NCBI RefSeq assembly: GCF_000333895.2
Contig: NZ_ANFM02000025.1
Location: forward strand, 33,243-97,242
Reading direction: 5' to 3'
Length of the DNA: 64,000 nucleotides
Origin: Grimontia indica
Lineage (GTDB): Bacteria; Pseudomonadota; Gammaproteobacteria; Enterobacterales; Vibrionaceae
Of the stretch, positions 1 through 8,926 are shown in pieces; position 1 is the stretch's first letter, and the number at the start of each line of letters is the position of its first letter. Position numbers and translations under genes: made by a program. Below the pieces are notes generated by a model. The model searched no databases and was not told the DNA's origin. It saw only the letters and a list, made by a program, of their open reading frames with translations.

Positions 1-2118
1 CGAACTGATGAACTGGTCGATAACAACCTGTGCGCCGTTTGCGAAGTCACCGAACTGTGCTTCCCAAACTGTCAGACCGCCTGGTTCTGCAGTCGCATAG
101 CCATATTCAAACGCCAGTACCGCTTCTTCTGACAACACAGAATCAAAGACCTGGAAAGGGCCTTGTTTGTCATGAATGTTAGTCAGCGGAATATAGGTGC
201 TCGCATCGTTTTGGTTGTGCAACACAGCGTGACGGTGGAAGAAGGTACCACGGCCGGAGTCCTGACCCGTGATACGGATGCGACGGCTCTCATCAACAAT
301 CGTTGCATAAGCCAGTGTTTCAGCCATACCCCAATCCAACGCTTTCTCACCGTTGGTCATCGCAAGGCGATCGTTGTATAGCTTGTTAACACGGCTGTGA
401 AGCTTGTGACTCTCTGGATAAGTACAAATACGTTTAGCGAGCTCAACCAAGCGCTGCTTATCAAATGTATTTGGCCATTCCACTGTCCAGTCGTGCCCCA
501 AATATGGAGACCAGTCAACAGAGTGAAGCGCCATTGGGCGGTACTCTTTCACCACGATTTCACCGTGATCCAGCGCGTCACGATAACCGTTCACCAACTC
601 AGTGGCTTTTTCAACGTCGGCAACACCTTTGTCTGACAGGACATCGGCATAGAGCTTACGTGGCGTTGGGTGTTTTTTGATCTTTTGGTACATCAGAGGC
701 TGAGTCGCATTCGGCTCATCCGCTTCGTTGTGACCATGACGGCGGTAACACACCAGATCAATTACCACATCACGCTTAAATTCGTTTCGGTAATCAATTG
801 CCAGACGTGCTACAAATGCCACCGCTTCAGGGTCATCTGCATTCACGTGGAAGATTGGCGCCTGAACCATCTTCGCGATGTCAGTACAGTACTGTGTGGA
901 ACGGGTATCGTTCGGGTTCGAAGTGGTAAAGCCCACTTGGTTGTTAACTACGATACGGATCGTACCGCCAACCTTGTAGCCACGCGCCTGAGACATGTTA
1001 AACGTCTCCTGCACGACACCCTGACCAGCAATCGCTGAGTCACCATGGATGGTGATCGGCAGAACCATTGAGCCGTCTTTGTCACCAAGACGATCTTGAC
1101 GCGCACGTACTGAGCCCATGACAACTGGATTAACGATTTCCAGGTGAGACGGGTTAAATGCCAGTACTAGGTGAACGTCACCGCCCGGCGTTGCAAAGTC
1201 ACTGGAGAAACCTTGGTGATATTTCACGTCACCCGTTCCCCAAGAGTCGCTATGTTTACCCGCAAACTCGTCAAACAGCTCAGAAGGCTTCTTACCCAGA
1301 ACGTTGACCAGCATGTTCAAACGACCACGGTGCGCCATGCCAACGACTACTTCACGCACACCTTGCGTACCTGAATGGCGAATCACTTCTTTCACCATTG
1401 GGATCAGCGCATCACCGCCTTCCAATGAGAAACGCTTCGCGCCTGGGAATTTTGCGCCCAAGTAACGTTCGAGACCTTCCGCTGCCGTCAGCTCTTCCAG
1501 CAAAGTAATTTTCTCGTCGCTGGAAAATTCTGGCTGGCCAATCACAGACTCAAGACGCTGCTGAATCCAGCGTTTCTCTTCTGTGTTGGTGATGTGCATA
1601 TATTCGGCACCGATAGAACCACAGTAGGTCTTGGTCAGTGCGTCATAGAGATCGGCTAGTTTCATGCTCTCTTGCCCAATGGCAAAAGAACCAACGTTAA
1701 ACGTCTCTTGGAAATCGTCTTCGTTCAGACTATGAAAAGATGGGTCTAAGTCAGGCACGCGATCGCGCTGCCAAAGACCGAGAGGGTCCAGATTTGCTTG
1801 TTGGTGTCCACGGAAACGGTAGGCGTTGATAAGTTGGAGAACTTTTACCTGTTTCGCGTCGACGTCCGGATCACTGACTGATGCACTGAAATGCGCTGTC
1901 TCGGTAGCAAGTCTGCGGAAATATTCACGAACTCTTGAGTGGGGTTGCTCGGTTGCGTTGCCATTCACGACAGGCAGTTCATCAAAAACTGCTCGCCATT
2001 CGCTATCTACAGACTCGGGGTCACTGAGGTACAGTTCGTAGAGATCTTCTACGTAAGTTGCATTGGCGCCAGCCAAATGAGAAGACTCAAACCAAGCCTT
2101 CATCACGCCATTTTGCAT
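1..2118 (-). CDS. sucA: 2-oxoglutarate dehydrogenase E1 component, N-terminal 706 residues (cut by window edge)
   Basis: This is the thiamine-diphosphate-dependent E1 subunit of the 2-oxoglutarate dehydrogenase complex, which decarboxylates 2-oxoglutarate in the TCA cycle. I translated the minus strand from the ATG at 2116-2118 (MQNGVMKAWFESSHLAG) and found an open frame of 706 codons to the window edge. It contains family signatures such as GMAHRGRLNML, IHGDSAIAGQGVVQE and ITGQDSGRGTFFHRHA. The family is about 935 residues, so roughly the last quarter lies outside the window. An AAGGGA ribosome site lies 6 nt before the ATG. It follows sdhCDAB on the same strand, as in the E. coli gltA-sdhCDAB-sucAB region, so read-through from the sdh promoter is likely. 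A hairpin at 2184-2201 lies between sdhB and sucA. Confidence 0.97.
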   Translation of the reverse strand, partial: MQNGVMKAWFESSHLAGANATYVEDLYELYLSDPESVDSEWRAVFDELPVVNGNATEQPHSRVREYFRRLATETAHFSASVSDPDVDAKQVKVLQLINAYRFRGHQQANLDPLGLWQRDRVPDLDPSFHSLNEDDFQETFNVGSFAIGQESMKLADLYDALTKTYCGSIGAEYMHITNTEEKRWIQQRLESVIGQPEFSSDEKITLLEELTAAEGLERYLGAKFPGAKRFSLEGGDALIPMVKEVIRHSGTQGVREVVVGMAHRGRLNMLVNVLGKKPSELFDEFAGKHSDSWGTGDVKYHQGFSSDFATPGGDVHLVLAFNPSHLEIVNPVVMGSVRARQDRLGDKDGSMVLPITIHGDSAIAGQGVVQETFNMSQARGYKVGGTIRIVVNNQVGFTTSNPNDTRSTQYCTDIAKMVQAPIFHVNADDPEAVAFVARLAIDYRNEFKRDVVIDLVCYRRHGHNEADEPNATQPLMYQKIKKHPTPRKLYADVLSDKGVADVEKATELVNGYRDALDHGEIVVKEYRPMALHSVDWSPYLGHDWTVEWPNTFDKQRLVELAKRICTYPESHKLHSRVNKLYNDRLAMTNGEKALDWGMAETLAYATIVDESRRIRITGQDSGRGTFFHRHAVLHNQNDASTYIPLTNIHDKQGPFQVFDSVLSEEAVLAFEYGYATAEPGGLTVWEAQFGDFANGAQVVIDQFISS

Positions 2119-2183
2119 TGTTATCCCTTAACCACTTAGTTTTTATGTTGCTACGACCGGGGGTTAGCCGGCGTTCCTTTTAA

Positions 2184-2201
2184 GCTCCCCCGAAAGGGAG
2201 C
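2184..2201 (-). other. Intercistronic hairpin between sdhB and sucA
   Basis: The arms GCTCCC (2184-2189) and GGGAGC (2196-2201) form a perfect 6-bp stem with a 6-nt loop in the 120-bp gap. There is no U-run after the hairpin on the minus strand, so it is unlikely to be a full terminator. It may be an mRNA-processing or attenuation element. Confidence 0.45.
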
Positions 2202-2238
2202 CTAAATCTTGATATATGTAGGTGTACAGAGGCCGATA

Positions 2239-2949
2239 TTACACTGCGCGTTTAAGCAGCATTGAACGAATATGGCCGATTGCCTTCGTAGGATTTAGCC
2301 CTTTAGGACAAACATTTACACAGTTCATGATGCTATGGCAACGGAAAACGCTAAAAGCGTCGTCCAGATCTGATAAACGCTCATCTGTGGCAGTGTCGCG
2401 GCTGTCAATCAGCCAACGATATGCAGCCAGAAGTCCCGCAGGACCTACGAACTTATCTGGGTTCCACCAGAATGATGGGCACGAGGTGGTACAACATGCA
2501 CACATGATGCACTCATACAGACCATCAAGGTGAGCACGGTCGTCAGGCGATTGAAGATTCTCACGCGATGGCGGTGTGCTGTCATTAATCAGGTAAGGCT
2601 TAACACGCTCATAGTTCTGGTAAAACTGAGTCATATCGACAATCAGGTCACGAACCACAGGCAAGCCAGGCAGTGGACGAATCACAATGCTCGACTTGTC
2701 AGTCAGCGCTGACAAGGGTGTGATACATGCCAAACCATTCTTACCGTTCATGTTAATACCATCAGAACCACATACACCTTCACGGCATGAACGACGGAAT
2801 GACAGCGTTGGATCTTGCTCTTTCAGCAGGATCAGAGCGTCTAGTACCATCATGTCAGAACCGTCAGGCACTTCCAGGGTGTACCCTTTCATGTGTGGCG
2901 CGTCATCAACGTCCGGGTTGTAACGGTATACAGAAAAATTCAGTTTCAT
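2239..2949 (-). CDS. sdhB: Succinate dehydrogenase iron-sulfur subunit
   Basis: SdhB passes electrons from the flavoprotein to ubiquinone through three iron-sulfur clusters at the inner face of the cytoplasmic membrane. The 236-residue length matches the family. The [2Fe-2S] ligands are C55, C60, D63 and C75, with Asp at the third position as in E. coli. The [4Fe-4S] and [3Fe-4S] sites are in CIMCACCTTSC (C147, C150, C153, C157) and CHSIMNC-CP (C204, C210, C214). It lies 15 nt downstream of sdhA in the sdhCDAB operon, with sucA following. Confidence 0.98.
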   Translation of the reverse strand: MKLNFSVYRYNPDVDDAPHMKGYTLEVPDGSDMMVLDALILLKEQDPTLSFRRSCREGVCGSDGINMNGKNGLACITPLSALTDKSSIVIRPLPGLPVVRDLIVDMTQFYQNYERVKPYLINDSTPPSRENLQSPDDRAHLDGLYECIMCACCTTSCPSFWWNPDKFVGPAGLLAAYRWLIDSRDTATDERLSDLDDAFSVFRCHSIMNCVNVCPKGLNPTKAIGHIRSMLLKRAV

Positions 2950-2964
2950 AATCTTCTACCTCCC

Positions 2965-4731
2965 TTAGTAAGTACGCGCTTTCGGTGGGAAAGCTTCACG
3001 ATGTACTGGCGTCATGTTCACATCACGCTTTGACATCGCTTCTGTTTCCGGGTTGTAGATGGTGTGGCACAGCCAGTTCTCATCATCACGCTCTTGGAAG
3101 TCAAAGCGTGCGTGTGCACCACGGCTCTCAGTACGGTAATTTGCGGCAACTGCTGTAGAGAATGCTGTCTCCATCAGGTTGTCCAGCTCCAGACACTCAA
3201 CACGCTGAGTGTTAAATTCTGAGGAAGTATCATCCAGGCGCGCTTCTTTCAGACGTTCGCGGATAACTTTGAGCTCTTCCAGACCTTTTGCCATCGCATC
3301 GCCTTCGCGGAATACCGAGAAGTTGTTCTGCATACAAGATTGCAGGTCCTTACGGATTTGAACTGGATCTTCACCTTTCTGGGTTGTATTCCAGCGGTTA
3401 ACACGTGCCAGAGACGCTTCGATGTCTGACTCTGACGCATCACGTGCTTCAACTTGCGCAGCCAGAGTTTCACCCAAGTGAAGACCCGTTGCGCGACCAA
3501 ATACCACGAGATCAAGCAGCGAGTTACCGCCCAGACGGTTTGCACCGTGAACAGATACGCTAGCGATTTCACCACATGCAAACAGACCTTGTACTTCAAC
3601 ATCATTGCCGTTTGCGTCTTGCTTGATCGCTTGACCAGAAACCTGCGTGGGTACACCGCCCATCATGTAGTGACAGGTAGGGATAACTGGGATTGGCTCT
3701 TTGATTGGATCAACGTGAGCGAATGTGCGGGACAGTTCTAGGATACCTGGCAGACGCGCTTCAAGGACATCTTTACCCAAGTGATCCAGCTTAAGTTTAA
3801 TGTGTGGACCCCATGGACCTTCACAGCCACGGCCTTCACGAATTTCAACCATCATTGAACGTGCAACAACGTCTCGACCCGCAAGGTCTTTCGCGTTTGG
3901 TGCATAACGCTCCATGAAGCGCTCGCCATCTTTATTGAGAAGGTAACCACCTTCACCACGACAACCTTCCGTCACAAGTACACCTGCACCTGCAATACCG
4001 GTTGGGTGGAACTGCCACATTTCCATGTCTTGCATTGGTACGCCTGCACGCAGTGCCATACCTACGCCGTCACCGGTGTTAATGTGTGCATTCGTCGTTG
4101 ATTGGTAAATACGGCCCGCACCGCCTGTTGCCAGCACGGTCGCTTTCGCTTTGAAATAGCAAATTTCGCCGCTTTCCATGTCCATCGCAGTTGCACCAAC
4201 AACTGCGCCGTCCTGGTTTTTCACCAGATCCAACGCGTACCACTCAGAGAAGATGGTGGTCTTGTTCTTGATGTTTTGCTGGTACAAGGTGTGAAGCAGT
4301 GCATGGCCAGTACGGTCAGCTGCTGCTGCAGTGCGCGCAGCCTGCTCGCCGCCAAACGCTTTAGACTGTCCACCGAATGGGCGCTGATAAATGCGACCGT
4401 TATCGAAACGGGAAAATGGAAGACCCATTTTTTCCAGTTCGATGATTGATTGAGGACCGGTTTTACACATGTACTCGATAGCGTCCTGGTCACCGATGTA
4501 ATCAGAGCCTTTGACCGTGTCATACATGTGCCATTCCCAATTATCTTCATGGGAATTGCCCAGCGCTACTGTAATACCGCCTTGAGCTGAAACGGTATGA
4601 GAACGGGTTGGGAATACTTTTGAAAGCAGTGCACAAGAAAGACCCTGCTCAGAAATTTGCAGTGCCGCGCGCATACCTGCGCCACCCGCACCGATAACAA
4701 TTGCGTCAAATTCTCTTACTGGAATACTCAC
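2965..4731 (-). CDS. sdhA: Succinate dehydrogenase flavoprotein subunit
   Basis: SdhA is the catalytic subunit that oxidises succinate to fumarate using covalently bound FAD. It has 588 residues, the usual length. The dinucleotide-binding motif [11 protein letters not shown] begins at residue 15. The FAD-attachment histidine is H45 in [10 protein letters not shown]. The start codon is GTG (4729-4731), placed directly after the sdhD stop codon, which gives tight translational coupling. The N-terminus ([14 protein letters not shown]) aligns with E. coli SdhA without extension. It is the third gene of sdhCDAB. Confidence 0.98.
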   Translation of the reverse strand: MSIPVREFDAIVIGAGGAGMRAALQISEQGLSCALLSKVFPTRSHTVSAQGGITVALGNSHEDNWEWHMYDTVKGSDYIGDQDAIEYMCKTGPQSIIELEKMGLPFSRFDNGRIYQRPFGGQSKAFGGEQAARTAAAADRTGHALLHTLYQQNIKNKTTIFSEWYALDLVKNQDGAVVGATAMDMESGEICYFKAKATVLATGGAGRIYQSTTNAHINTGDGVGMALRAGVPMQDMEMWQFHPTGIAGAGVLVTEGCRGEGGYLLNKDGERFMERYAPNAKDLAGRDVVARSMMVEIREGRGCEGPWGPHIKLKLDHLGKDVLEARLPGILELSRTFAHVDPIKEPIPVIPTCHYMMGGVPTQVSGQAIKQDANGNDVEVQGLFACGEIASVSVHGANRLGGNSLLDLVVFGRATGLHLGETLAAQVEARDASESDIEASLARVNRWNTTQKGEDPVQIRKDLQSCMQNNFSVFREGDAMAKGLEELKVIRERLKEARLDDTSSEFNTQRVECLELDNLMETAFSTAVAANYRTESRGAHARFDFQERDDENWLCHTIYNPETEAMSKRDVNMTPVHREAFPPKARTY

Positions 4732-5079
4732 TTACACACCCCACAATACAAAAAAGCCAGTCAACAGGTAGACAAACAGCAGCGCGACAACACCAAACTG
4801 CATAAACATACGCAGCACAGTCGGCTTAATATAGTCAGTCAATACCTGCCACATACCTATCCAAGCGTGGATAAGTACGCACACCAGCGCCAACATGGTG
4901 AAAACTTTGTTGCTTGTTTGTCCCCAGAACTCGATCCAGCTCTGATATGTCAATTCGGGACCAAACGCAAAGAAACCCACCATATATAGGGTGTAAAGCG
5001 TCATGATGATGGCAGTCGCACGGAGCAAGATCCAGTCATGAACCCCGTTTCTGCCGAAAGAAGATACGTGTCCTACCAT
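4732..5079 (-). CDS. sdhD: Succinate dehydrogenase hydrophobic anchor subunit
   Basis: SdhD is one of two membrane anchors holding the succinate dehydrogenase heterodimer, and helps bind haem b and ubiquinone. The 115-residue product has three predicted membrane helices (about residues 15-37, 58-78 and 90-113). The second helix contains the histidine of [19 protein letters not shown], and the D-Y of that motif fits the quinone site of the family. The start ATG overlaps the sdhC stop by 7 nt. The stop codon abuts the sdhA GTG. Confidence 0.95.
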   Translation of the reverse strand: MVGHVSSFGRNGVHDWILLRATAIIMTLYTLYMVGFFAFGPELTYQSWIEFWGQTSNKVFTMLALVCVLIHAWIGMWQVLTDYIKPTVLRMFMQFGVVALLFVYLLTGFFVLWGV

Positions 5080-5465
5080 ACTAAAATCCCCGCTAAAACA
5101 GACAGCACTGCAGTGATGATGAAACCGATTTTCGCGCTCCGCGAACCACCTTCCATCTCTTCAAAATGGCCCATGTCCATCAACAAGTGACGGATACCGC
5201 CAACAATGTGATAGGCAAGCGCTGTCAGAATGCCCCACAGGACAAACTTGGCGAAGAAACTGTTTACGATGTCAGAGGCGGCTTCAAAACCACTAGGGGA
5301 TGATAGGGAGAGGCTTAACAGCCAGAGAAGGATGGCGACCGAGATGAAGGTGATAACACCCGACACACGGTGCGTAATAGACGCGATCGCTGTGATAGGG
5401 AAGCGAATGGTCTGGAGGTCGAGGTTTACCGGTCTTGGCTTTCTTACTTTCACGATATGGCCCAC
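5073..5465 (-). CDS. sdhC: Succinate dehydrogenase cytochrome b556 subunit
   Basis: SdhC is the larger membrane anchor and carries the haem b ligand. The 130-residue product reads [19 protein letters not shown] followed by THRVSG, which is the SdhC signature, then three membrane helices. The haem-ligand histidine is in [19 protein letters not shown] place the start at GTG 5463-5465, because GGAG lies 4 nt upstream and the length then fits E. coli SdhC. A second in-frame GTG lies four codons in but is far from the ribosome site. It is the first gene of the operon, with a leader of nearly 200 nt. Confidence 0.94.
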   Translation of the reverse strand: MGHIVKVRKPRPVNLDLQTIRFPITAIASITHRVSGVITFISVAILLWLLSLSLSSPSGFEAASDIVNSFFAKFVLWGILTALAYHIVGGIRHLLMDMGHFEEMEGGSRSAKIGFIITAVLSVLAGILVW

Positions 5466-5665
5466 TCAGCTCCATTGAGCAAATTATTGTTATTACACTC
5501 TCTGGAATCACATCTCGCTATAGCGCCAGACCTACAACATCATTTATTACGTTTTCACGTGCCACTGCTATTAACTGCAGTTCAAGCACTGAAATCCGCA
5601 TTGAAAATATCGAATTGAGCCCCGAAACGCCCCGGCTTTATGTAATATCCAGAGACCTGCCGCAG

Positions 5666-5694
5666 AGTATATGCCCCGTAACATTTAAACACAA
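5666..5694 (-). promoter_or_regulatory. Candidate sdhCDAB promoter
   Basis: On the minus strand TTGTGT (5689-5694) is followed after exactly 17 nt by TATACT (5666-5671). The implied start is near 5659, giving a leader of about 190 nt before sdhC. The -10 is 5/6 to consensus and the -35 is weak, as expected of a regulated promoter. Confidence 0.4.
5679..5693 (-). promoter_or_regulatory. Candidate ArcA box overlapping the sdh promoter
   Basis: The minus strand contains TTTAAATGTTA inside the spacer of the candidate sdh promoter. This matches the distal part of the published ArcA consensus GTTAATTAAATGTTA (about 11 of 15 positions). A second AGTTAATG half-site lies at about 5728-5737 on the same strand. 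ArcA repression of sdh and gltA without oxygen is established in E. coli; its action here is inferred. Confidence 0.4.
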
Positions 5695-5791
5695 ACCAAT
5701 AAAATTGACGGAAATCCCGAAACAGAGCATTAACTTAAAGCGTACAGATTTTTGATACTTGCGCACACCCGACAAAGTTCACTTCTGCAAA

Positions 5792-5820
5792 TTGACATCC
5801 AATGAGACGATCGGTACAAC
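5792..5820 (+). promoter_or_regulatory. Candidate gltA promoter
   Basis: A perfect TTGACA -35 (5792-5797) is separated by 17 nt from TACAAC (5815-5820, 4/6 to consensus). The start would lie near 5827, with a leader of about 44 nt ending in a strong GGAG ribosome site. Confidence 0.5.
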
Positions 5821-5870
5821 AACGGGGTCCGTATCCGGGATAGGATTATAAAAAAACAAAGGAGAATGTT

Positions 5871-7160
5871 ATGGCAGATAAGAAAGCTACCCTACAAATT
5901 GAAGGGAAAGCACCTATCGAACTGCCGATCAAAGGGGGCACAGTCGGTCCAGAAGTGATCGATGTACGTGCATTGGGTGCGAACGGCTTTTTTACGTTTG
6001 ACCCAGGTTTCGTTGCAACAGCGTCGTGTGAGTCACAAATTACATATATTGATGGCGCAGCTGGCGTTCTATTGCACCGTGGCTACCCAATTGATCAATT
6101 AGCCAATAACGCTGACTATTTGGAAGTTTGTTACATCCTACTATATGGTGAAGCCCCAAGCCCTAAACAATACGAAGAGTTCCGTCGTATCGTAACTCGC
6201 CACACCATGGTTCACGAGCAAATTGCGAGTTTCTTCCATGGTTTCCGTCGTGACGCCCACCCAATGGCCGTTATGGTAGGTGTGGTTGGCGCACTGGCTG
6301 CGTTCTACCACGACTCTTTGGACATCAACAACGACACGCACCGCGAAATCACTGCGTTCCGTCTTCTGTCGAAGATGCCTACGTTGGCGGCGATGTGTTA
6401 CAAGTACTCGATCGGACAACCGTTCATCTATCCACGTAACGATCTGGATTACGCTGAAAACTTCCTGCATATGATGTTTGCAACACCAGCAGAAGAGTAT
6501 GAAGTGAACCCTGTTGTTGCGCGTGCAATGGACAAAATCTTTACCCTTCACGCAGACCACGAGCAAAATGCTTCTACGTCTACTGTTCGTTTGGCTGGTT
6601 CTTCCGGTGCAAACCCATTTGCATGTATTGCAGCGGGTATTGCTTCACTGTGGGGCCCTGCTCACGGCGGTGCTAACGAAGCGTGTCTGCGCATGCTGGA
6701 AGAAATCGGTTCTGTAGAGAACATTCCAGAGTACATTGAACGTGCTAAGGACAAAGATGATCCATTCCGTCTGATGGGCTTCGGTCACCGCGTTTACAAG
6801 AACTACGACCCACGTGCTACCGTAATGAACGAAGCATGCCACGAAGTTCTTGATGAGCTGAAGATCAATGACCCTCTGCTGGATGTAGCAATGGAGCTGG
6901 AAAGAATTGCACTTTCTGACCCTTACTTCATCGAGAAGAAACTCTACCCGAACGTAGACTTCTACTCAGGCATCATTCTGAAAGCAATCGGTATCCCAGT
7001 GTCGATGTTCACCGTGATTTTCGCGATGTCTCGTACCATCGGCTGGATCGCTCACTGGAATGAAATGCACAGTGACCCGCAAAACCGAATCGGTCGTCCA
7101 CGTCAGCTTTACACTGGTTACGACAAGCGCGATTTCAAACCTCTGAAAGACCGCGAGTAA
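5871..7160 (+). CDS. gltA: Type II citrate synthase
   Basis: GltA condenses oxaloacetate with acetyl-CoA, the first step of the TCA cycle. The 429-residue length fits the hexameric, NADH-regulated gamma-proteobacterial enzyme. The catalytic triad is visible as H265 ([11 protein letters not shown]), H306 ([14 protein letters not shown]) and D363 (NVDFYSGI), each shifted by one from E. coli numbering. The ATG has GGAG 7 nt upstream. The gene is transcribed away from sdhCDAB, and a strong bidirectional terminator follows. Confidence 0.99.
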   Translation: MADKKATLQIEGKAPIELPIKGGTVGPEVIDVRALGANGFFTFDPGFVATASCESQITYIDGAAGVLLHRGYPIDQLANNADYLEVCYILLYGEAPSPKQYEEFRRIVTRHTMVHEQIASFFHGFRRDAHPMAVMVGVVGALAAFYHDSLDINNDTHREITAFRLLSKMPTLAAMCYKYSIGQPFIYPRNDLDYAENFLHMMFATPAEEYEVNPVVARAMDKIFTLHADHEQNASTSTVRLAGSSGANPFACIAAGIASLWGPAHGGANEACLRMLEEIGSVENIPEYIERAKDKDDPFRLMGFGHRVYKNYDPRATVMNEACHEVLDELKINDPLLDVAMELERIALSDPYFIEKKLYPNVDFYSGIILKAIGIPVSMFTVIFAMSRTIGWIAHWNEMHSDPQNRIGRPRQLYTGYDKRDFKPLKDRE

Positions 7161-7180
7161 CAGGCAAAAGCCAAAGAAAA

Positions 7181-7207
7181 AAACGCCGCTACTAGCGGCG
7201 TTTTTTT
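7181..7207. terminator. Bidirectional terminator between gltA and the NIF3-family gene
   Basis: The arms AAACGCCGCT (7181-7190) and AGCGGCGTTT (7194-7203) close a 3-nt loop. A T-run follows on the plus strand and an A-run precedes, so it can end both convergent genes. Confidence 0.92.
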
Positions 7208-7222
7208 GTTTTGTAAGCGACC

Positions 7223-7981
7223 TTATACTGGATTGTCGATATCGATAAAGCTCACGTCGAAACCATGCTCGCTCGCCAGCCACTCGCCGAGAGCCTTAAC
7301 ACCATAACGCTCTGTCGCGTGGTGTCCCGCACTGAAATAATGGATACCCAACTCTCTGGCTGAATACGTCGTACGCTCAGAAATTTCACCCGAAACAAAA
7401 GCATCCATACCTTTACTTGCTGCCAGGTCAATAAAGTCCTGACCACCACCTGTGCACCAACCTACTGTCTTGATCGACTTGGCAACACCGCTTTCAATAT
7501 GCAGTGGTTCGCGATTTAATTTCATTGCCAGTAATTCGCTAAACTCCTTCGCAGACATTGCATTCGGTAACTCCCCCCAAACAGCAACCGAATTTGGATT
7601 GCCATCTTCTAAACCACTGCGTTGTTCGATACCCAGCAGATTTGCAAGTTGTGCGTTGTTACCCACCTCAGGATGCACATCCAGTGGTAAATGGTAGGCA
7701 TAGAGGTTAATTCCATTCTCAATCAACGCTTTGATACGCTTAAACTTCATGCCTTTGAGTGGCTCAGACTCTCCCCGCCAAAAGTAACCATGGTGAACCA
7801 GCAGTGCGTCTGCCTCCTGCTCAATCGCGGCATCTATTAGCGCCTGTGAAGCAGTGACGCCGGTGACGATTTTCTTCACCTCAGCCTTCCCTTCTACCTG
7901 CATACCATTTGGGCAGTAATCTTTGATCGCGAAAGGCTTTAGAAAGTCGTTGAGGAGCGATTCGAGTTGGTAATTGTTCAT
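7223..7981 (-). CDS. ybgI: NIF3-family metal-binding protein (YbgI / GTP cyclohydrolase I type 2 homolog)
   Basis: This 252-residue protein belongs to the widespread NIF3 family, whose members form toroidal hexamers with a dinuclear metal site; the cellular role is unsettled. The family signature LLVHHGYFWRGE supplies two metal-ligand histidines. The C-terminal YFSAGHHATERYGVKALGEWL carries another His and the conserved ATE. The start ATG (7979-7981) has AGGAAG just upstream. It converges on gltA across a shared terminator and is divergent from the DUF1853 gene. The name GTP cyclohydrolase found in databases rests on weak activity data. Confidence 0.92.
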   Translation of the reverse strand: MNNYQLESLLNDFLKPFAIKDYCPNGMQVEGKAEVKKIVTGVTASQALIDAAIEQEADALLVHHGYFWRGESEPLKGMKFKRIKALIENGINLYAYHLPLDVHPEVGNNAQLANLLGIEQRSGLEDGNPNSVAVWGELPNAMSAKEFSELLAMKLNREPLHIESGVAKSIKTVGWCTGGGQDFIDLAASKGMDAFVSGEISERTTYSARELGIHYFSAGHHATERYGVKALGEWLASEHGFDVSFIDIDNPV

Positions 7982-8089
7982 GTTCTTCCTGAATCTCAGT
8001 GTCTGTTACACATATTCTAACCACCATGACGATGCAGGTGAACCTCGTTTGCTATATGCTCTCGGTACAGTTATCAAGGAAGGTCATTC

Positions 8090-8854
8090 ATGTTCGCAGA
8101 CAGTGTTCAAGTTCAAAGGGATATTGCTTGGATTCAGCAGTCAACAGACATTATCGTTCAAGACGCCGCAAGCGTCGTCCCTCCCACATTCTGGTCTTCT
8201 ATTTCATTCCAGCAATTCCCAGCCTATGAGGGAGGTCAACGGATTGGCTTCTACTACCAGTGGCTGATCAAACAATGTTTGCATCACAATGATACTTACC
8301 GACTGGTTGCCGAAGAATTACAGGTAGAGAGAGAGAAACGCACACTTGGTGCTGTGGATTTTGTCGTTGCTAGTCCTAATGGAGAGTTGGAGCACTGGGA
8401 AGTTGCCATTAAGTTTTATCTGGCGTTTGACGGAGAATGGCGAGGCCCGAATGCCAAAGATACGTTGGCGAAGAAGCACAAAAAGATGGTCAAACAACAG
8501 TTGATGCTTACCGATACTGAAGAATACAAAACGCAGTTTTCCCAATACCCGATAGCCAAACGCAGACTGCTCGTTCAAGGCAGACTTTACACCAATCCTT
8601 TCTTACCTCTCAGTGATTTGCCTTCGCCTCCAGATGTGCAAGAGCAGAGCGTCAATGGATTTTGGTGTTGGCCCTCCCAATTGCCTATAGATGTAAAGTT
8701 TTTCGAGCTAACCAGAGCACAGTGGATGGAAGCCCCTTCTTTGGAAAATCTGCCTGTATATTCGCTGCCAGAAACTGTCACAAGGGCAACACATCTTATT
8801 GACGAAAACCGTCATCGCTGGTTTGTTGTTCCAGAGAATTGGCCTTCTCTTTGA
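8090..8854 (+). CDS. DUF1853 family protein
   Basis: The 254-residue product matches my memory of the uncharacterised DUF1853 family. Its signature blocks are WEVAIKFYL followed by WRGPNAKDTLAKKHKKMVKQQL, and a C-terminal HRWFVVPENWP. The acidic residue in GAVDFVV followed by WEVAIKF resembles a PD-(D/E)xK nuclease core, but that link is inferred and not established here. It is soluble, with no signal peptide. The ATG follows a strong AAGGAAGG site. It is a single-gene unit, divergent from ybgI and ended by the terminator at 8878. Its function is unknown. Confidence 0.85.
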   Translation: MFADSVQVQRDIAWIQQSTDIIVQDAASVVPPTFWSSISFQQFPAYEGGQRIGFYYQWLIKQCLHHNDTYRLVAEELQVEREKRTLGAVDFVVASPNGELEHWEVAIKFYLAFDGEWRGPNAKDTLAKKHKKMVKQQLMLTDTEEYKTQFSQYPIAKRRLLVQGRLYTNPFLPLSDLPSPPDVQEQSVNGFWCWPSQLPIDVKFFELTRAQWMEAPSLENLPVYSLPETVTRATHLIDENRHRWFVVPENWPSL

Positions 8855-8877
8855 ACCGCCCCTTATTTAGATATAAA

Positions 8878-8904
8878 AAACCACCGCCATGCGGTGGTTT
8901 TTCA
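8878..8904. terminator. Bidirectional terminator between DUF1853 and pgm
   Basis: The stem CCACCGC (8881-8887) / GCGGTGG (8891-8897) has a 3-nt loop and flanking A- and T-runs, serving both convergent genes. Confidence 0.9.
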
Positions 8905-8926
8905 ATTTTTACTTCGCTGAGGAGTA

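Larger units (their letters stand above)
5466..5870. promoter_or_regulatory. Divergent sdhC/gltA control region
   Basis: These 405 bp without a gene separate two divergent TCA-cycle units. They hold a candidate sdh promoter (5666-5694), ArcA-like sites (5679-5693 and about 5728-5737), a candidate gltA promoter (5792-5820) and the gltA ribosome site AAAGGAGAATGTT. I saw no convincing CRP site and no conserved small ORF. Confidence 0.6.

Noticed and set aside
3249..3656. Open frames inside sdhA and other core genes on alternative frames
   Set aside because: They overlap strongly conserved genes in another frame, lack ribosome sites and have no family-like sequence. They are coding shadows.
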